Source: Reticulascus tulasneorum
Lineage: Eukaryota; Ascomycota; Sordariomycetes; Glomerellales; Reticulascaceae
Length of the DNA: 64,000 nucleotides
Reading direction: 5' to 3'
Assembly: GCA_001557505.1 (NCBI GenBank)
Contig: LSAX01000001.1
Span: 3,906,001-3,970,000, forward strand
Made by a program: the position numbers and the translations under genes. Positions within the stretch are counted from its first letter, which is position 1. Every line of letters begins with the position of its first letter. Below, piece after piece: positions 24,622 through 34,975 of this stretch. The notes below the pieces were generated by a model that saw only the letters and a program-made list of their open reading frames with translations, did no database searches and was not told the DNA's origin.

Positions 24622-24638
24622 ACACACACACACACACA
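24622..24638. repeat. CA dinucleotide repeat
   Basis: An uninterrupted AC/CA run within the presumed leader of the 25806 gene. Confidence 0.8.
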
Positions 24639-24730
24639 AACAAACGGGGCGAATCCTCGGACGGAGTGCTGATTGAACAAAGACCAGACCAGACAGCCAG
24701 CCAGAAGGACAGACAGCGGATCAGCAACAA

Positions 24731-24760
24731 GCAAGCAAGCAACAAACAAACAAACAAACC
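24731..24760. repeat. GCAA then AAAC simple repeats
   Basis: GCAA units pass directly into AAAC units in the presumed leader of the 25806 gene. Confidence 0.75.
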
Positions 24761-25805
24761 GTGGCCACCACTTGCTTGACCTTGGAAAGTCTCCTTCAGC
24801 TCAAGCGCGACTACGGCCAATCCTGTCTCTCCCTCTCCCCTCCTGCTCATCCATCCTCCATCTTCCCCCCCTCTCCGAAGTACACCCACCACCCCCGACT
24901 TGGACCTTGGAGCCAGGGGCCTCGCTCAGACGAATCATTTGCGTCCGGCAGCCATCAATTTTGCCCGCTTTTCCTCTTCGCGCCTGAGAAGAAGAAAAAA
25001 AAGGCAAATTAATACCCTTGTCTTGTCGCCTGCGACCTGCACCTCTTTCACACTAAGGCAGTGAACACCACACGCGCCCACACATCGAATCGTCGCTTGT
25101 CAAAGCCCCCCCGCCCAGCGCAAACGGATTACCTTGCCGCTTTTAAACCCCCCGCCCACACAATCAAACAATCACTCATCATCCCCAAGGTTCCTCTTCC
25201 GCCTTGGCCTTGGATTACCCCAAAGCACCGCGCCACTGTGCCAGGCTTTCTTGGTTGGATTTTAGTTCCTGTCCCCAACATCCCATCACCTCGTCTTCAC
25301 ACTTTTGTTTCCAATCCTTCGCGCTAGGAACCGTGTGTTGCTTACACCTTACCTCTGTTCTACTGCGCAACACGCACCCCCCGGTCACAAACAGACCCCC
25401 AAACTCCGGTACCCTTACCTCTCAAACAAATAGCACTGGTTGTTATTACCCATTCCTCCAACCCCGGGAACCCCAGACCAAAATCTCGGGAGCACAACCA
25501 GCGCTCAACTTTACTTTGCCGCCAGACCTCGAGTCCTCGTTCCCTCCCTGCCACTTACACTACAACCCCCCAAGCGCCCATCTCCATCCGTCCATCCATC
25601 TCACCTTGACCATAATATAACGGCTCGCCCACCTTCCCTTCCCACCCTCACAACTGCCGACTCTTTCTTCACCTGTCTTCCCTCTCCCACAGGCGACTTC
25701 GTCTCTGCAGCTTGTAGGCAGCTCGACCCATCCCACCAAGTCATTCACTTGACTTGACATCCTCTCTGTATCCAGTCGTTACACATCCACCGACTCTCAG
25801 TCACC

Positions 25806-26459
25806 ATGCCTACAACCAAGCCCAAGCTAGCGCAGCTGGCCACGCCTCTCACTAGCACCTTTCCCTCCGAGATCTCTGCTATCTCCGTCGCCAGTCCTCT
25901 CTCTGCCAGACCTATGTCTTGCAAGATGGACCCTATCAAGACGCCCATCAGCCCGCCAACAGCCTATACAGACTTCCTCAAGGCCATAGCGATGAACTCT
26001 CCAGCTCCCGGCAAGTCTTCCAAGTCTGGCGATACCACGCCCGACTCGGTACCGTCGACCGCCAGCAGCGAAGAAACGGATTGCTCGTGCAAGTGCGAGC
26101 TCAAGCACAAGTCGCCCCCGGCAACTGCCCCGGCGATCCCCCCAAGTCCTTTTACGCAACTGCCAATGTCGGCACCACCAATTGGCGCAAACTCGTTCCC
26201 GAGCCTCAAAATCCCGCCCTCACCAGCACTCTCCAACCTCGAATCCCCTCTGAGCGCAAGCACTGCCAGATCGCCATTCAGCGCAAGATCGGTCCACTCG
26301 CCCTTCGACTGGGATGCCGCGCTAAAGGCGCGGTTTTCCGAGTCTAAGAAGCCGTCACGGACCAGCGTACGGCACATCCGAGAAGTCGTCACGCGGACTG
26401 TCAGTTACACACCGAGAATGAACCCGGCGCCGAAAGGCAAGAGGAGAAAGGTCGAATAA
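25806..26459 (+). CDS. Small disordered conserved fungal protein, function unknown
   Basis: Single-exon 217-aa protein. I recognise the style but no named family or function. The N-terminus MPTTKPKLAQLATPLTSTFP is followed by PPTAYTDFLKAIAM, a possible short helix. A Cys pair cluster (CSCKCE) sits at about 97-102. The middle is dominated by Ser-Pro and Pro-Ser pairs, likely phosphorylation sites in a disordered region. The basic C-terminus (about 185-217) has RHIREVVTRTVSYTPRM and ends GKRRKVE, a probable nuclear localisation signal. The conserved-looking N- and C-terminal blocks suggest a real gene with a short functional tail. There is no signal peptide or membrane segment. It is divergent from hapB across a 12.8-kb spacer and has a C/T-rich leader, so it may be a regulated nuclear protein, but that is inference. 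Confidence 0.75.
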   Translation: MPTTKPKLAQLATPLTSTFPSEISAISVASPLSARPMSCKMDPIKTPISPPTAYTDFLKAIAMNSPAPGKSSKSGDTTPDSVPSTASSEETDCSCKCELKHKSPPATAPAIPPSPFTQLPMSAPPIGANSFPSLKIPPSPALSNLESPLSASTARSPFSARSVHSPFDWDAALKARFSESKKPSRTSVRHIREVVTRTVSYTPRMNPAPKGKRRKVE

Positions 26460-28685
26460 ACGAACCTATGCAACCTCATGGACCGGACACTTGGCCGTCT
26501 ACAGCACCTTCAATCTCTTCATCACCTTCTCTTTGATTTTCACCTTCATACAAATACTTCCCGCTTAAGCACCGCAACTACACGTACGATCACGGCGAAC
26601 AAGGACGCCGAAAAGGAGGAGGAAACGGACGGCAGCGACTTTCGCATGGAAAGTCGGCAAATGGCATGACATTTACGGAACATTACGGATTATTCGAGAC
26701 GAGGGAGAACAAGAGAGCCTGGCGTACTTCAGACGAAAGAGGATTTATTCTCTGGATAGGAAGCTTCTTTTATTTGAATTCTGCGAACGGGAAGATGATT
26801 CTCTGCTTCGTGGGGGAACAGGACAAACCGGAGTTATTTGGCGTCACATACGATGCTCATGTTTCGATACCAGGAAAGGGCTCTTTTTTTTCGAACTGGG
26901 GGAAACTTCTTGTAAAGCTTAGTCCTCCTTGGGGGCCAGAAGATACAAACACTAGGTAGCGTTGATAAAACGTTATTGTGTATGTTTCCAACAAACCTTT
27001 GTCCTTTTGCCAGACCATTTTGATCGTGATTGCTTGCCAACCCAACCCAACAGAGAACAACAATAACAAACCAGTGAAATGTTTGTTTTTATTCGTGCGA
27101 GACGTGGTTGACGATGGAGCGGCCTTGGATGCGGCCCAGATGGGGAGTGGGGAGGAGGCCGTGATGTCAGGTCCTCCTTTTTTTTTTTTGGTCTTGGTTT
27201 GTACGATCTTGAATCCAAAAATACTCTTGTGCCTTGCAGGCTCGTACAAGGCGAAAGATCGAAGATCACCGCAAACCGCATCGAGATATCTATGCTCGAA
27301 AAGTAACATGAACTACACGTAACAACTCACATTTTCCCACTCATCGCAAAACTGCAGCTATCGTGAGCCTCCCTCCCTCCCTCTCTCCATCTTGGTCACA
27401 ATTCCCCCCCATGTATGCGCTCCCGCCAGGTGTGCAGCGCTCCCGCCCCATCTTCGCAAAGAACAGGAAAAAGAGAATGCCATGTCCTGCGTCACTCGCA
27501 CACCCTCTTCCCTCCTAACGCTCCTGCTCCCCCCCCCTTCCCCTCTCCCCTCTCCAAAACCAAAGAGCGAGACGAGCTCTGTTCATTCCGGGCGAGGGAG
27601 GGAGGGAGAAGGCAGTAGGGCCAGAGAGAGGTACTTCGTACTAAGACGGTAACGGGCATAGTGCGTCCCGGAATCCTGGGAGCTGCATGGATAGCGACCG
27701 GGGTCTAAGCGCCTGTCGAACAGACTGGGTTCGGCCTGGACGGCGGCTGATTGGCTGCAATGCCCTCCGCCGTCCCATCACCAACGGGCTTTCCCGCTAC
27801 GGCCATTGGCTAGAGGGGAGATCGTGTAAGCGCCGGACAGGGGGGTCGGTGTGCGTTGGACATATTGGTTCGCGCCCTGTTGTGCAGTGCAGCCTAGATG
27901 GGAGTGGAAGGGGGAAAAGCGAGCGAGCGAGTGGGCGGGCGCGGCGGCGGGTTGGAGAGTTCGACTGGGAGAGGGGAGGGAGAGACAGAGAGAGAGAGGG
28001 GGGGGCGATCGAAGAGGACGATGGGGGCTTTCACGGGAGTGGATGAGGAACGAAGAGCTGACAGGCATGCCCTACGGACTGAACTGCACCATACAACTGC
28101 AATCCGTACGCATCGAGCCTTTGGAGGCCGGCTTCTGCTTTGGTACGAAGTACAGTATGACTGCGCATGTATCTCATCATCTGATGAGTCGTGCCTTTCG
28201 TCGTGGGACGTCTCCGAGTGGCGGGACTAACAGCCGCTTCTTTTTTCTTTTGTTTCTTTTTCGATGTTGGCCATGAACCAACAAAAGCAGCAGTGATAAA
28301 ACGGCAAAATACCTTCGCTTCGTCCAGACCCGGCCAAGAAAAAGACCACTTGCCGCTTTGTGATCTAGGAAAGCCGTATTGTACCACGTAACAGCAAAGC
28401 TTCCTGCTGGCTTGCTCCCCCCCCCTCGCAACTTCAACACCGTATTCCCCCTCCATAGTAGGCACCACGTATGTAGTCGCATCGTTTCCCCGGAGGACTA
28501 GCCCTCTTTTTTTTCCTTTCCTTTTTAATCTAAATCCAGCAAATTACCCAAAAAAGTTGTCACTTGACCCAAAGGAGAAATACAACTGTGATACCTCCTG
28601 CTTCCGCCCCTCTGCCACACTCTGCATGCCGTCCTCGTTTGCCAATTTTTTTTATTTCTCTTTCCCTTTCACATACATATCTCCC

Positions 28686-28701
28686 GGGGGGGGGGGGGGG
28701 G
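28686..28701. repeat. 16-bp poly-G tract
   Basis: Sixteen consecutive G bases, about 65 bp from a palindromic CCAAT pair. G runs of this length are prone to G-quadruplex formation and to length errors in assembly. Confidence 0.85.
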
Positions 28702-28766
28702 AAGGGGGCCACAATCTCACTCGCCCCGTGTGTCCAATCACGACCCTCCCTTCCCACCGGCGCTCT

Positions 28767-28780
28767 GATTGGGCCCAATC
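28767..28780. promoter_or_regulatory. Perfect 14-bp palindrome carrying two CCAAT boxes
   Basis: GATTGGGCCCAATC is its own reverse complement and contains one CCAAT box on each strand. Another CCAAT lies at 28734-28738. It resembles a binding site for the HapB complex, but no gene start is seen nearby. Confidence 0.4.
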
Positions 28781-29339
28781 TTCTTTTTGGTTTGGGCCAA
28801 ATTCCCCAAACTCCCTCCTCCCCATGTCGCGCTCGCCAGAACAATGATCCCTGGTCGTCTCGCTACATTTAGAAACAAATTAAGAAACTGAAACTGCCAA
28901 GCCTGGGGAGATTGAAAAAAAAGGTGTTTCTGAGGCATGAGCCACCTCCTGTGACTTGGGACTTCTGAGGTGCAGACGGACGCCAGAGAAGATGGGAGAG
29001 ATAGCCCCTGACTTGTTTCAGAGGCTTCTTTATTCTTTTCGAAAGCTGGCAGTGCTTCGTTTCATCGTCGCACGTGGAGCCCCATCGGTCCTTCGTATCC
29101 ATCCCTGACTATAATGTACAACCGTTGAAACATTTCATTGACGGGAATCAACTAAGTAATCTGCCCCATTCACAATTACCTGGGCCCGTCCGTCCACGGC
29201 AGGTAGGGAGTACAGCTGTACAATCTCCGCCTCATGTGGTATTCCTTCTGCAATATGCACCCGTAATAGCATTGCGATATCAGTAAATTCCTGCCGCATA
29301 ATGTCTTCCTTCGCAGTAGTCACAATGCACGTTCACCCC

Positions 29340-31938
29340 CTAGTCAATCATCCTCACTTCCTTCGCTACGGCGTTGCAGAGTGCCACCTTGACTCCCGCG
29401 CCCGTTAGGACGTGGATCCATAATCTCTGGGTGTCGCTCAGTCTGTCGTTCGCACTCTTGACTTCGGAGAATAGGCACTCCTTGGTAGGCTCTGTCCTCC
29501 AGAGTATCAGATCTGGCACCCCCCCGCCTCGTTGCCTATACTCCTGCGCCATCACCTTACAGATGGTGGCGAGGGCACTACCGTCAAAACAGTTGACGAG
29601 CTCCACGAGATCTTCAACCTCGAAATCCCACTGCAGTCCTACCGCGCAAGTCCGTCTGTCGCGCTCGCGCTCGTCCACCTCGCGGATCAGGCGTTCTGCG
29701 CCTCCATTTGCGATTTCAACTAGGCGGTGGTTGATTTCGGATGCTCTGGTCGGGTAGAACGAGTCTGTATGCAGGTCCAGAGGGCAGGTTTGGTATGCTG
29801 TCTGGAAGACATTGGGGATGTACAGGAAGAGGATGTCGTAAAAGAGGTAGGCGAATAGAGTCCGCACGATGCCTCCCTCTGAGTGATAGCCCTTGTAGCC
29901 TTGACTGCGGTACCAGCTTAGGCACATCTCCTCCACGCTGCATTCGCCACCTTCCTCGAGCTCATCTACCCAGATGGTCTTTGTGCTTGGCGCTCGTCCT
30001 TTCTTGCCGATCGGATCTTCCCTCTTCAACTGGATTCCTTCCACTGTGTGCTCCGTTGGCTCTTTCAAGCTGACATGTCCAAAGTCGTGCTGAAGCCGAC
30101 GAGGTATCCGGAGCTTTTTCTCAAGCTTGACAAGCCGTTTCTGTAGATCGTAATGAAACATCAAGTGACAATCGTTATCTCGTAATCCTGCCTCGCAAGT
30201 GGATACTGCGATTCGTTTCCAGTGCTTTTTCTGCTGCTCTGGATCTGTTGATATCGGACTAGGATCCAGGGCGTACATGTAGTGCTCTTCTAGAAGTGCT
30301 TTCCGTTGATACCAGCCTCCTCGCCTGGCCGGATGAAACAACCTCTGGTCTAGAAGCTCGGTCAGAAGCGCGTGCTCGCGCTTGTGATCCTTCAGACGCC
30401 CGAATACGTGAACAGCCTTGTGAACGATGCGTGTATATGACCATACCGGCGTGAACCGTCGCAGGTATGCTCCTTCCCCTGAATCATAAACCGTATCCTC
30501 CTTGATTTGCTCTTCTCTCAACAGTAGTTGCCACCGAGGATATAGTTGGTCAAAGATATCTAGAACCTTTCGGAAGCCTACTTCCTGAGGAGGCGCGCCA
30601 AACTCAAGCGTCTGATCTACTTCGGCTTCAACCCTGATAGCAGCTTCGAACTCAAGTAGGTGAAGACGCGAAGCAAATATGGTCGAGGTTCTGCAGACAA
30701 TGTAATCTGGGAAGTTTCTCCGTGCCATCTTAGCGAGGATAATCGTCGTCAAAGATTTCTCGGTCCATTCTGTGGATCTGTAGAATACCAGATGAACTCT
30801 CTCGAACAGCTTGAACGTCAAGGGGGACAGTCTGATACAAGGGCCCGTTATCGCTAGCATCTTGTCTAGAAAATGTTGCGTCCGATTTGATTCCTGCCTG
30901 GTCAAACTCGCCGGCGTATCGGTTCCTTCTCGTGTGAAGTCTTTCGAATTCTGCGACTCTCCACTGACGGATCGTTGTAGGCCCATAGCTAAGAGGCCTG
31001 CTTGCTGATGAGCCATGCGACACAGCGCCTTCTGAAGGTCTGCCTTATTTCTCCCTTGAACCTTTGCCTCCTTGGCCAAGATTTTGAGCTCGTCTAATGA
31101 TAACAGAGAGGCAGCCTCCTCGACAGTAGTGATGTGCTCCTCAGACACGTCAGCAAACGCGAAAGTATCACCGAGACTGAACTCCTCAAGATCTATCCCA
31201 TCGATCAGATCATCCTGAGACAGTGGAAGCACCGCTGGCAAGTCCCTTTCTTGCTGGAGGATCTTAATGGCTGTCTCAGGTTCAGAGACATCACTGTAAT
31301 ACCCTATTCTGTCCGAACGATGCCAGGCAGATGTCTTTCGTAGAAATAGGCGGACGTATCTGATTGATGCTTTAGCAATAATACGGTGGTAGATGTTTTC
31401 CTTTCACTCACAAATATTGAACCTCGTAGTCCAATTGCCTCCATTGGTCAAACACAGCATGTTCTTTGGCATCAAAGAGATGTTCCTCATCTTCCAACAC
31501 AGTGTCCAACGCGAGGTTAAAGGCATCGACATAGATTGAGCTTTTGCCCTTTATCCAAAGACGATCGGTTTTGGAATCGGAGGTTTGCTCTTCCAAAGAC
31601 TTAGATTGGGAGGCTCTCATCACCTCGTACTCTTCGATGGCATCCTTATCCGTCTGAGTGGGCGGCAGAGCTTCTTCTATTGCGGTCTGTCGAGAGTGAC
31701 TGCCCCGGCCCTCATGGGTAGAGGACGCATCATCAAAGACATACTCAGATGAAGCGCTATCCTCATCAGATGACTTCCCAGCGCTTTCATCATCGCTCAG
31801 GGGAGTCTCCACTTTCAGCCTTTTAGGAAGGGGTTCAGATGTAACGGCAGGCTCCGTTGGCTCCGTTGGCTCCGTTGGAGACTTGACAGATGGTCTCGGT
31901 CGCCTGGCTTGTGTCCTTCTTTGCACAAAGATATCCAT
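29340..31938 (-). CDS. FAN1: Fanconi-associated nuclease 1 (FAN1), VRR-NUC domain
   Basis: Structure-selective nuclease for interstrand-crosslink repair. Model: exon 1 31938-31412, intron 31411-31360 (GTGAGT..AATCAG), exon 2 31359-29340, 848 aa. The splice joins YEVQYL to YVRLFLRK, a conserved FAN1 block, in phase. Residues 1-100 are disordered and include a TEP triplet repeat. The central SAP-like and TPR-like regions contain WHRSDRIGYYSDV and YTRIVHKAVHVFGRLKDH. The C-terminal VRR-NUC domain has GYHSEGG (about 683) and the catalytic GVPDLILW (789-796) followed by EVKSAND (808-814), so D792, E808 and K810 are intact. The N-terminal ubiquitin-binding UBZ4 finger of animal FAN1 is not seen. 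The start MDIFVQRR is the first in-frame Met of the open frame. Divergent from SDC1, sharing about 526 bp. Confidence 0.94.
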
Positions 31939-32464
31939 TATTAAAGGGAGACAGGAGCGACATGGTTGACGTGCTTAGGCTTGACATGTCAAAATGGGCT
32001 CCTCGACACGTTAGAGATGAGGAGAACGCGCAGGTGGTAGGCAGCCACAGGGGTTGTTGGGTTGACGAGGTGCACGAGATCAGCTGACTTCGCGTAGATC
32101 AGATTGTTGATCAAGGTACCTTTCCCGGACTTCAGCCGTCAAGATTCAACTTGACGAGCGCAACGATTGAGATAATTCCCCACGCGAAGGAAGCAAGGTC
32201 TCAAAACGAATATGAGCGTATCTACTCAACTGGCTTACTTATAAAAGTTAATTAGCAAACTACTAGCAGCTTGCCCTCACATTTTCTGTTTGCCGGCGCA
32301 ACCACCTTGGGAAACTGCCACTACAATCACTAGGATTGAGGGATTGGAAGCTTCACAAACCAGCTTTTTGCATTGCGACAAGGCATTGTAGCTGTCCAAA
32401 GCCGGGGCTATATCACACACTGGCCCTTTTAAGTTCTGGGAGACATCAGCGAAAGTCTTGAGAC
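31939..32464. promoter_or_regulatory. Shared divergent promoter of FAN1 and SDC1
   Basis: 526 bases separate the two start codons of oppositely oriented genes and must contain both promoters. No additional gene is seen in it. Confidence 0.6.
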
Positions 32465-33066
32465 ATGTCAGAACCACTCCCTTCAGGCAGCACGCCGCAA
32501 CAAGACCCTGCACTTGCGCCAATCAACGAATCCGCAATGGCACCTGCGCCAGCGATCGCAACGGGCATACCGACTCCGTTTGATACAACGGCAAAGGATG
32601 TGGTCATGTCTGACGCTCCTACTGAGCAAGCTGCCGTACGTACTCAGAGTCCCCAACTTGACTTTTCACTCTACTCTAACACATATCCTTAACACAGTCA
32701 CCTGCTCCAGCCCCCCAGGCGACGCCGAACGTTCCTAGTCCCTTACCAGCCCGCACAGGCACGCCGAGTCGGACTGCTAATGGGCACGAGGCCAGCTCCC
32801 GCGCAGCATCTGTCCACCCCGATCCTGGCTTCGTAATGCCAGCAGATGCGTCTCCTCATGGCGACTCAGTGCGGAAGTATTTAAACACCAAGGTGACGGG
32901 TGTCTTGTTGGAGGGCATGAAGGTTATCGGGAAAGATCAGTGAGTGCATTCTTCAAAGTCAACACTTGGTATGGGCGAGAGCTGATAGTCACGAAGGCCC
33001 AAGGACCCTCTTCGAGTCCTTGGCGAGTATTTGCTACTGAGATCTAAGGAACTTGAGGGTACATGA
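32465..33066 (+). CDS. SDC1: COMPASS subunit Sdc1, DPY-30 domain protein
   Basis: Small subunit of the COMPASS/Set1 histone H3-K4 methyltransferase complex; its DPY-30 domain is a dimerisation module that docks Bre2/ASH2L. Model: exons 32465-32635, 32698-32939 and 32997-33066, 160 aa. Intron 1 is GTACGT..ACACAG with CTCTAAC upstream. Intron 2 is GTGAGT..CGAAG and rebuilds Gln138 across the junction. Residues 1-110 are Ala/Pro/Ser/Thr-rich and disordered. The DPY-30 motif covers about 114-157: VRKYLNTKVTGVLLEGMK, then KDPLRVLGEYLLLRSKELE. No single open frame reveals this gene; only splicing does. Convergent with RPS13, 298 bp away. Confidence 0.9.
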
Positions 33067-33364
33067 AAGGTATGCATTACTAGCAATATGCTTGGGAGGG
33101 AAGGCACAGATTCACCGCGATCGTTTGGTTGGGGCATCATGGAATGGCGTTATGGCAGGAAAAGTATAGACAGTCACGCATCAGAGCAAAGATACCACAT
33201 CGCATTGGTGGCCAATAAAATGAGTTGCCATGAATTCTTCGCATTCAAGGATTCTTGACTATCGCGGCCAAGCAGGCCAAGAGCATGCATTGCAGCTCTA
33301 AATGCAGTTTCCTACCCCCAACTCCAGGACCGCAATCCACCAGATGCAACCAGTCATTCCTAGC

Positions 33365-34059
33365 TTATGCAACAATGGTGCTGGCCGTGGCGCTCTCGTA
33401 TCTCCAGGTGGGTGGTAGGACACCGACGGTCTTGTAGTAACGGGCGAGACGGTGAATTCGCGATTCGATGAGAATGAGTCGGAACTTGGAGTCCTTGTCC
33501 TTTCGGTTGCGCTCAAGATGCTTTCGTACAGCGACCGCCTTCACGCTTGATTAGTATCGCTCCAGAGCATTGACACGCAGAATTTTTCGCTAACCTTCTT
33601 GATCAACATGTACAGGTCTTCCGGGATATCGGGAGCCAGTCCTGTGTGATCACTCTGTCAGCCGAGACCAAGCAGAGGCATATTATGGAGACTTCGTATG
33701 AAGTGCTCCTCGCGAACGAATTGATTCATGTAGACATCGCATCGTCGCTTCAAGGGTAGGTAGTCGTACCACTAGACTTGAGAATTCGGAGAATTCGGTT
33801 ACCTGCAACAGCGTCAGCATGGTTCCTCGTAATCGCTGCAAAACCTTCTACACATACCAGTCACGATGCGGACCTGGGCAATTCCGTGGGAGTCTCTCAG
33901 GATGACACCGATCTGAGAAGGAGTAGCACCCTTCTTGGCGAGCTTGCAGATCTGGTCGACGACCTGCTCAGGCGTGGTCTTGAGCCATGATGGGGCGTTT
34001 CGCGAGTATGGGATCGCTGAGGCGGATATACCCTTTCCGTTGCTGTGAAGTCTACCCAT
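33365..34059 (-). CDS. RPS13: 40S ribosomal protein S13 (uS15)
   Basis: Small-subunit ribosomal protein uS15. Four exons: 34059-33858, 33802-33770, 33641-33595 and 33538-33365, 151 aa, exactly the usual eukaryotic length. Introns are 55, 128 and 56 bp with GTATGT, GTACGA and GTTAGC donors. The protein starts [20 protein letters not shown] and contains [20 protein letters not shown]. After the short second exon ([10 protein letters not shown]) come [15 protein letters not shown] and [20 protein letters not shown]. It ends [12 protein letters not shown]. Every junction restores the family sequence without a gap. A plus-strand transcript carrying a snoRNA appears to start about 150-250 bp upstream, suggesting a bidirectional promoter. 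Confidence 0.97.
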
Positions 34060-34402
34060 TTTGTCGGTTTGGTTTGGTCTGCTTCGTGAGGTTGAAGAGG
34101 TTGCTCGCTTGGTGTGACGATCGATTGCTCAGAGAAAGATTGTGTGAGCGGAATTTTTTCGCTTAATTAGGGCCCGCTGGTTCGGTGGTTGCCGTACTAA
34201 TCAGGCAGCGGGGGTGTACCGATTAGGAGGGGGTGGTCCGTGCTTTTGGTCCTCTTCGACTACTTCGTCGATTTTTTCTTCACTCTTGGAACATCACTTC
34301 CATCTTCAATTATTGAGATCTCTCACTTTATCCGCTGCAAACGGAATCTATTCTTTTGCTCCAAGACATGTAAGTTTGTTCTCTTCAGCCGTTCTCCTCT
34401 GC
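34060..34402. promoter_or_regulatory. RPS13 promoter and presumed 5' part of a snoRNA host transcript
   Basis: No ORF of note. The plus strand from about 34214 is pyrimidine-rich and leads to a strong donor-like GTAAGT at 34370. This fits a non-coding exon whose intron carries the C/D snoRNA. The left part holds the RPS13 promoter. Confidence 0.45.
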
Positions 34403-34495
34403 ACATTCAATGATGATACATTCATACTTTTTTTCTGGTACCTCTTATGTTAGGGTCTTCGGATCCGATGAATGAACTGGACTTCTGACAAATGT
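34403..34495 (+). ncRNA. Probable C/D-box snoRNA, intronic
   Basis: Box C ATGATGA (34410-34416) and box D CTGA (34485-34488) are flanked by a perfect 5-bp terminal stem, ACATT (34403-34407) with AATGT (34491-34495), each two bases from its box. That is the architecture of a methylation-guide snoRNA. A weaker D'-like CTGG (about 34435) and C'-like CGATGAA (about 34465) lie inside. It sits within an apparent intron from GTAAGT at 34370 to CATCAG at 34537 of a transcript without a convincing ORF. The candidate guide is the roughly 12 bases before box D (ending AACTGGACTT). I could not assign an rRNA or snRNA target by eye. Confidence 0.55.
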
Positions 34496-34975
34496 CGAAT
34501 CCTCCTTTCTCTGTAAAGCAACTATGTTTCCATCAGTAGCTAACAGAAACAAGCAGTTCAAAATGCCGGGTTGCTGCTGGTCACATGGTCGCAGTATCTC
34601 ACGCTTGGAATAGTGGTTAGATCGCGGGTTGACGGCGGCAGAAACTGGGTTTTGTAAGTTTCGACTTTCGTTCATACACTAATGAAATAGCAAAGATGAT
34701 TCAGATTCGTGTGTATCTCATTGGATCGAGTTTATGTACATGGAAATATTTCACCATCAATAGAGACCTCATGGAACGAGAATGTGTGATAAATGCCATT
34801 TTGGTTGCCTATTCAGGGATTCGCCGCACCCTTGCTCCAATACTTTACAGTTCAGTTGAAATACAATTCCAGAATGGTGGTTTCCCGATCGCTTTATTGG
34901 TAAATGGCCAAGCCATGTTATCCCTGTATCGCCTCGCAGGATGTCCACTGACCGGTTGTCTTGTCGGCTACCATT
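34496..34975. other. Presumed 3' part of the snoRNA host transcript, convergent with U2AF65
   Basis: After the acceptor at 34537 (or 34547) there is an exon-like segment to about 34654, where GTAAGTTT forms another donor-like site. The frame at 34696-34989 (97 codons) has no recognisable content and runs into the U2AF65 last exon on the other strand. No second snoRNA is convincing. Confidence 0.35.

Larger units (their letters stand above)
24201..25805 (+). promoter_or_regulatory. Pyrimidine-rich probable 5' leader of the 25806 gene
   Basis: The plus strand turns strongly C/T-rich and A/C-rich up to the start codon at 25806, as in fungal leaders. A good donor-like sequence (TTGCAG then GTGAGT) at about 24381 suggests a 5' UTR intron. 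CA and AAAC repeats lie inside it. Transcription start and splicing are unproven. Confidence 0.4.
26460..29339. other. Convergent intergenic region with CCAAT boxes, no supported gene
   Basis: These 2.9 kb lie between two converging genes. The left part should be the 3' UTR of the 25806 gene. Several open frames of about 100-150 codons are low-complexity and overlap on both strands. CCAAT boxes at 27750-27754, 27805-27809, 28734-28738 and 28768-28779, and a 16-G tract, look more like promoter sequence than 3' flanks. No RNA gene is identified. Confidence 0.45.
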
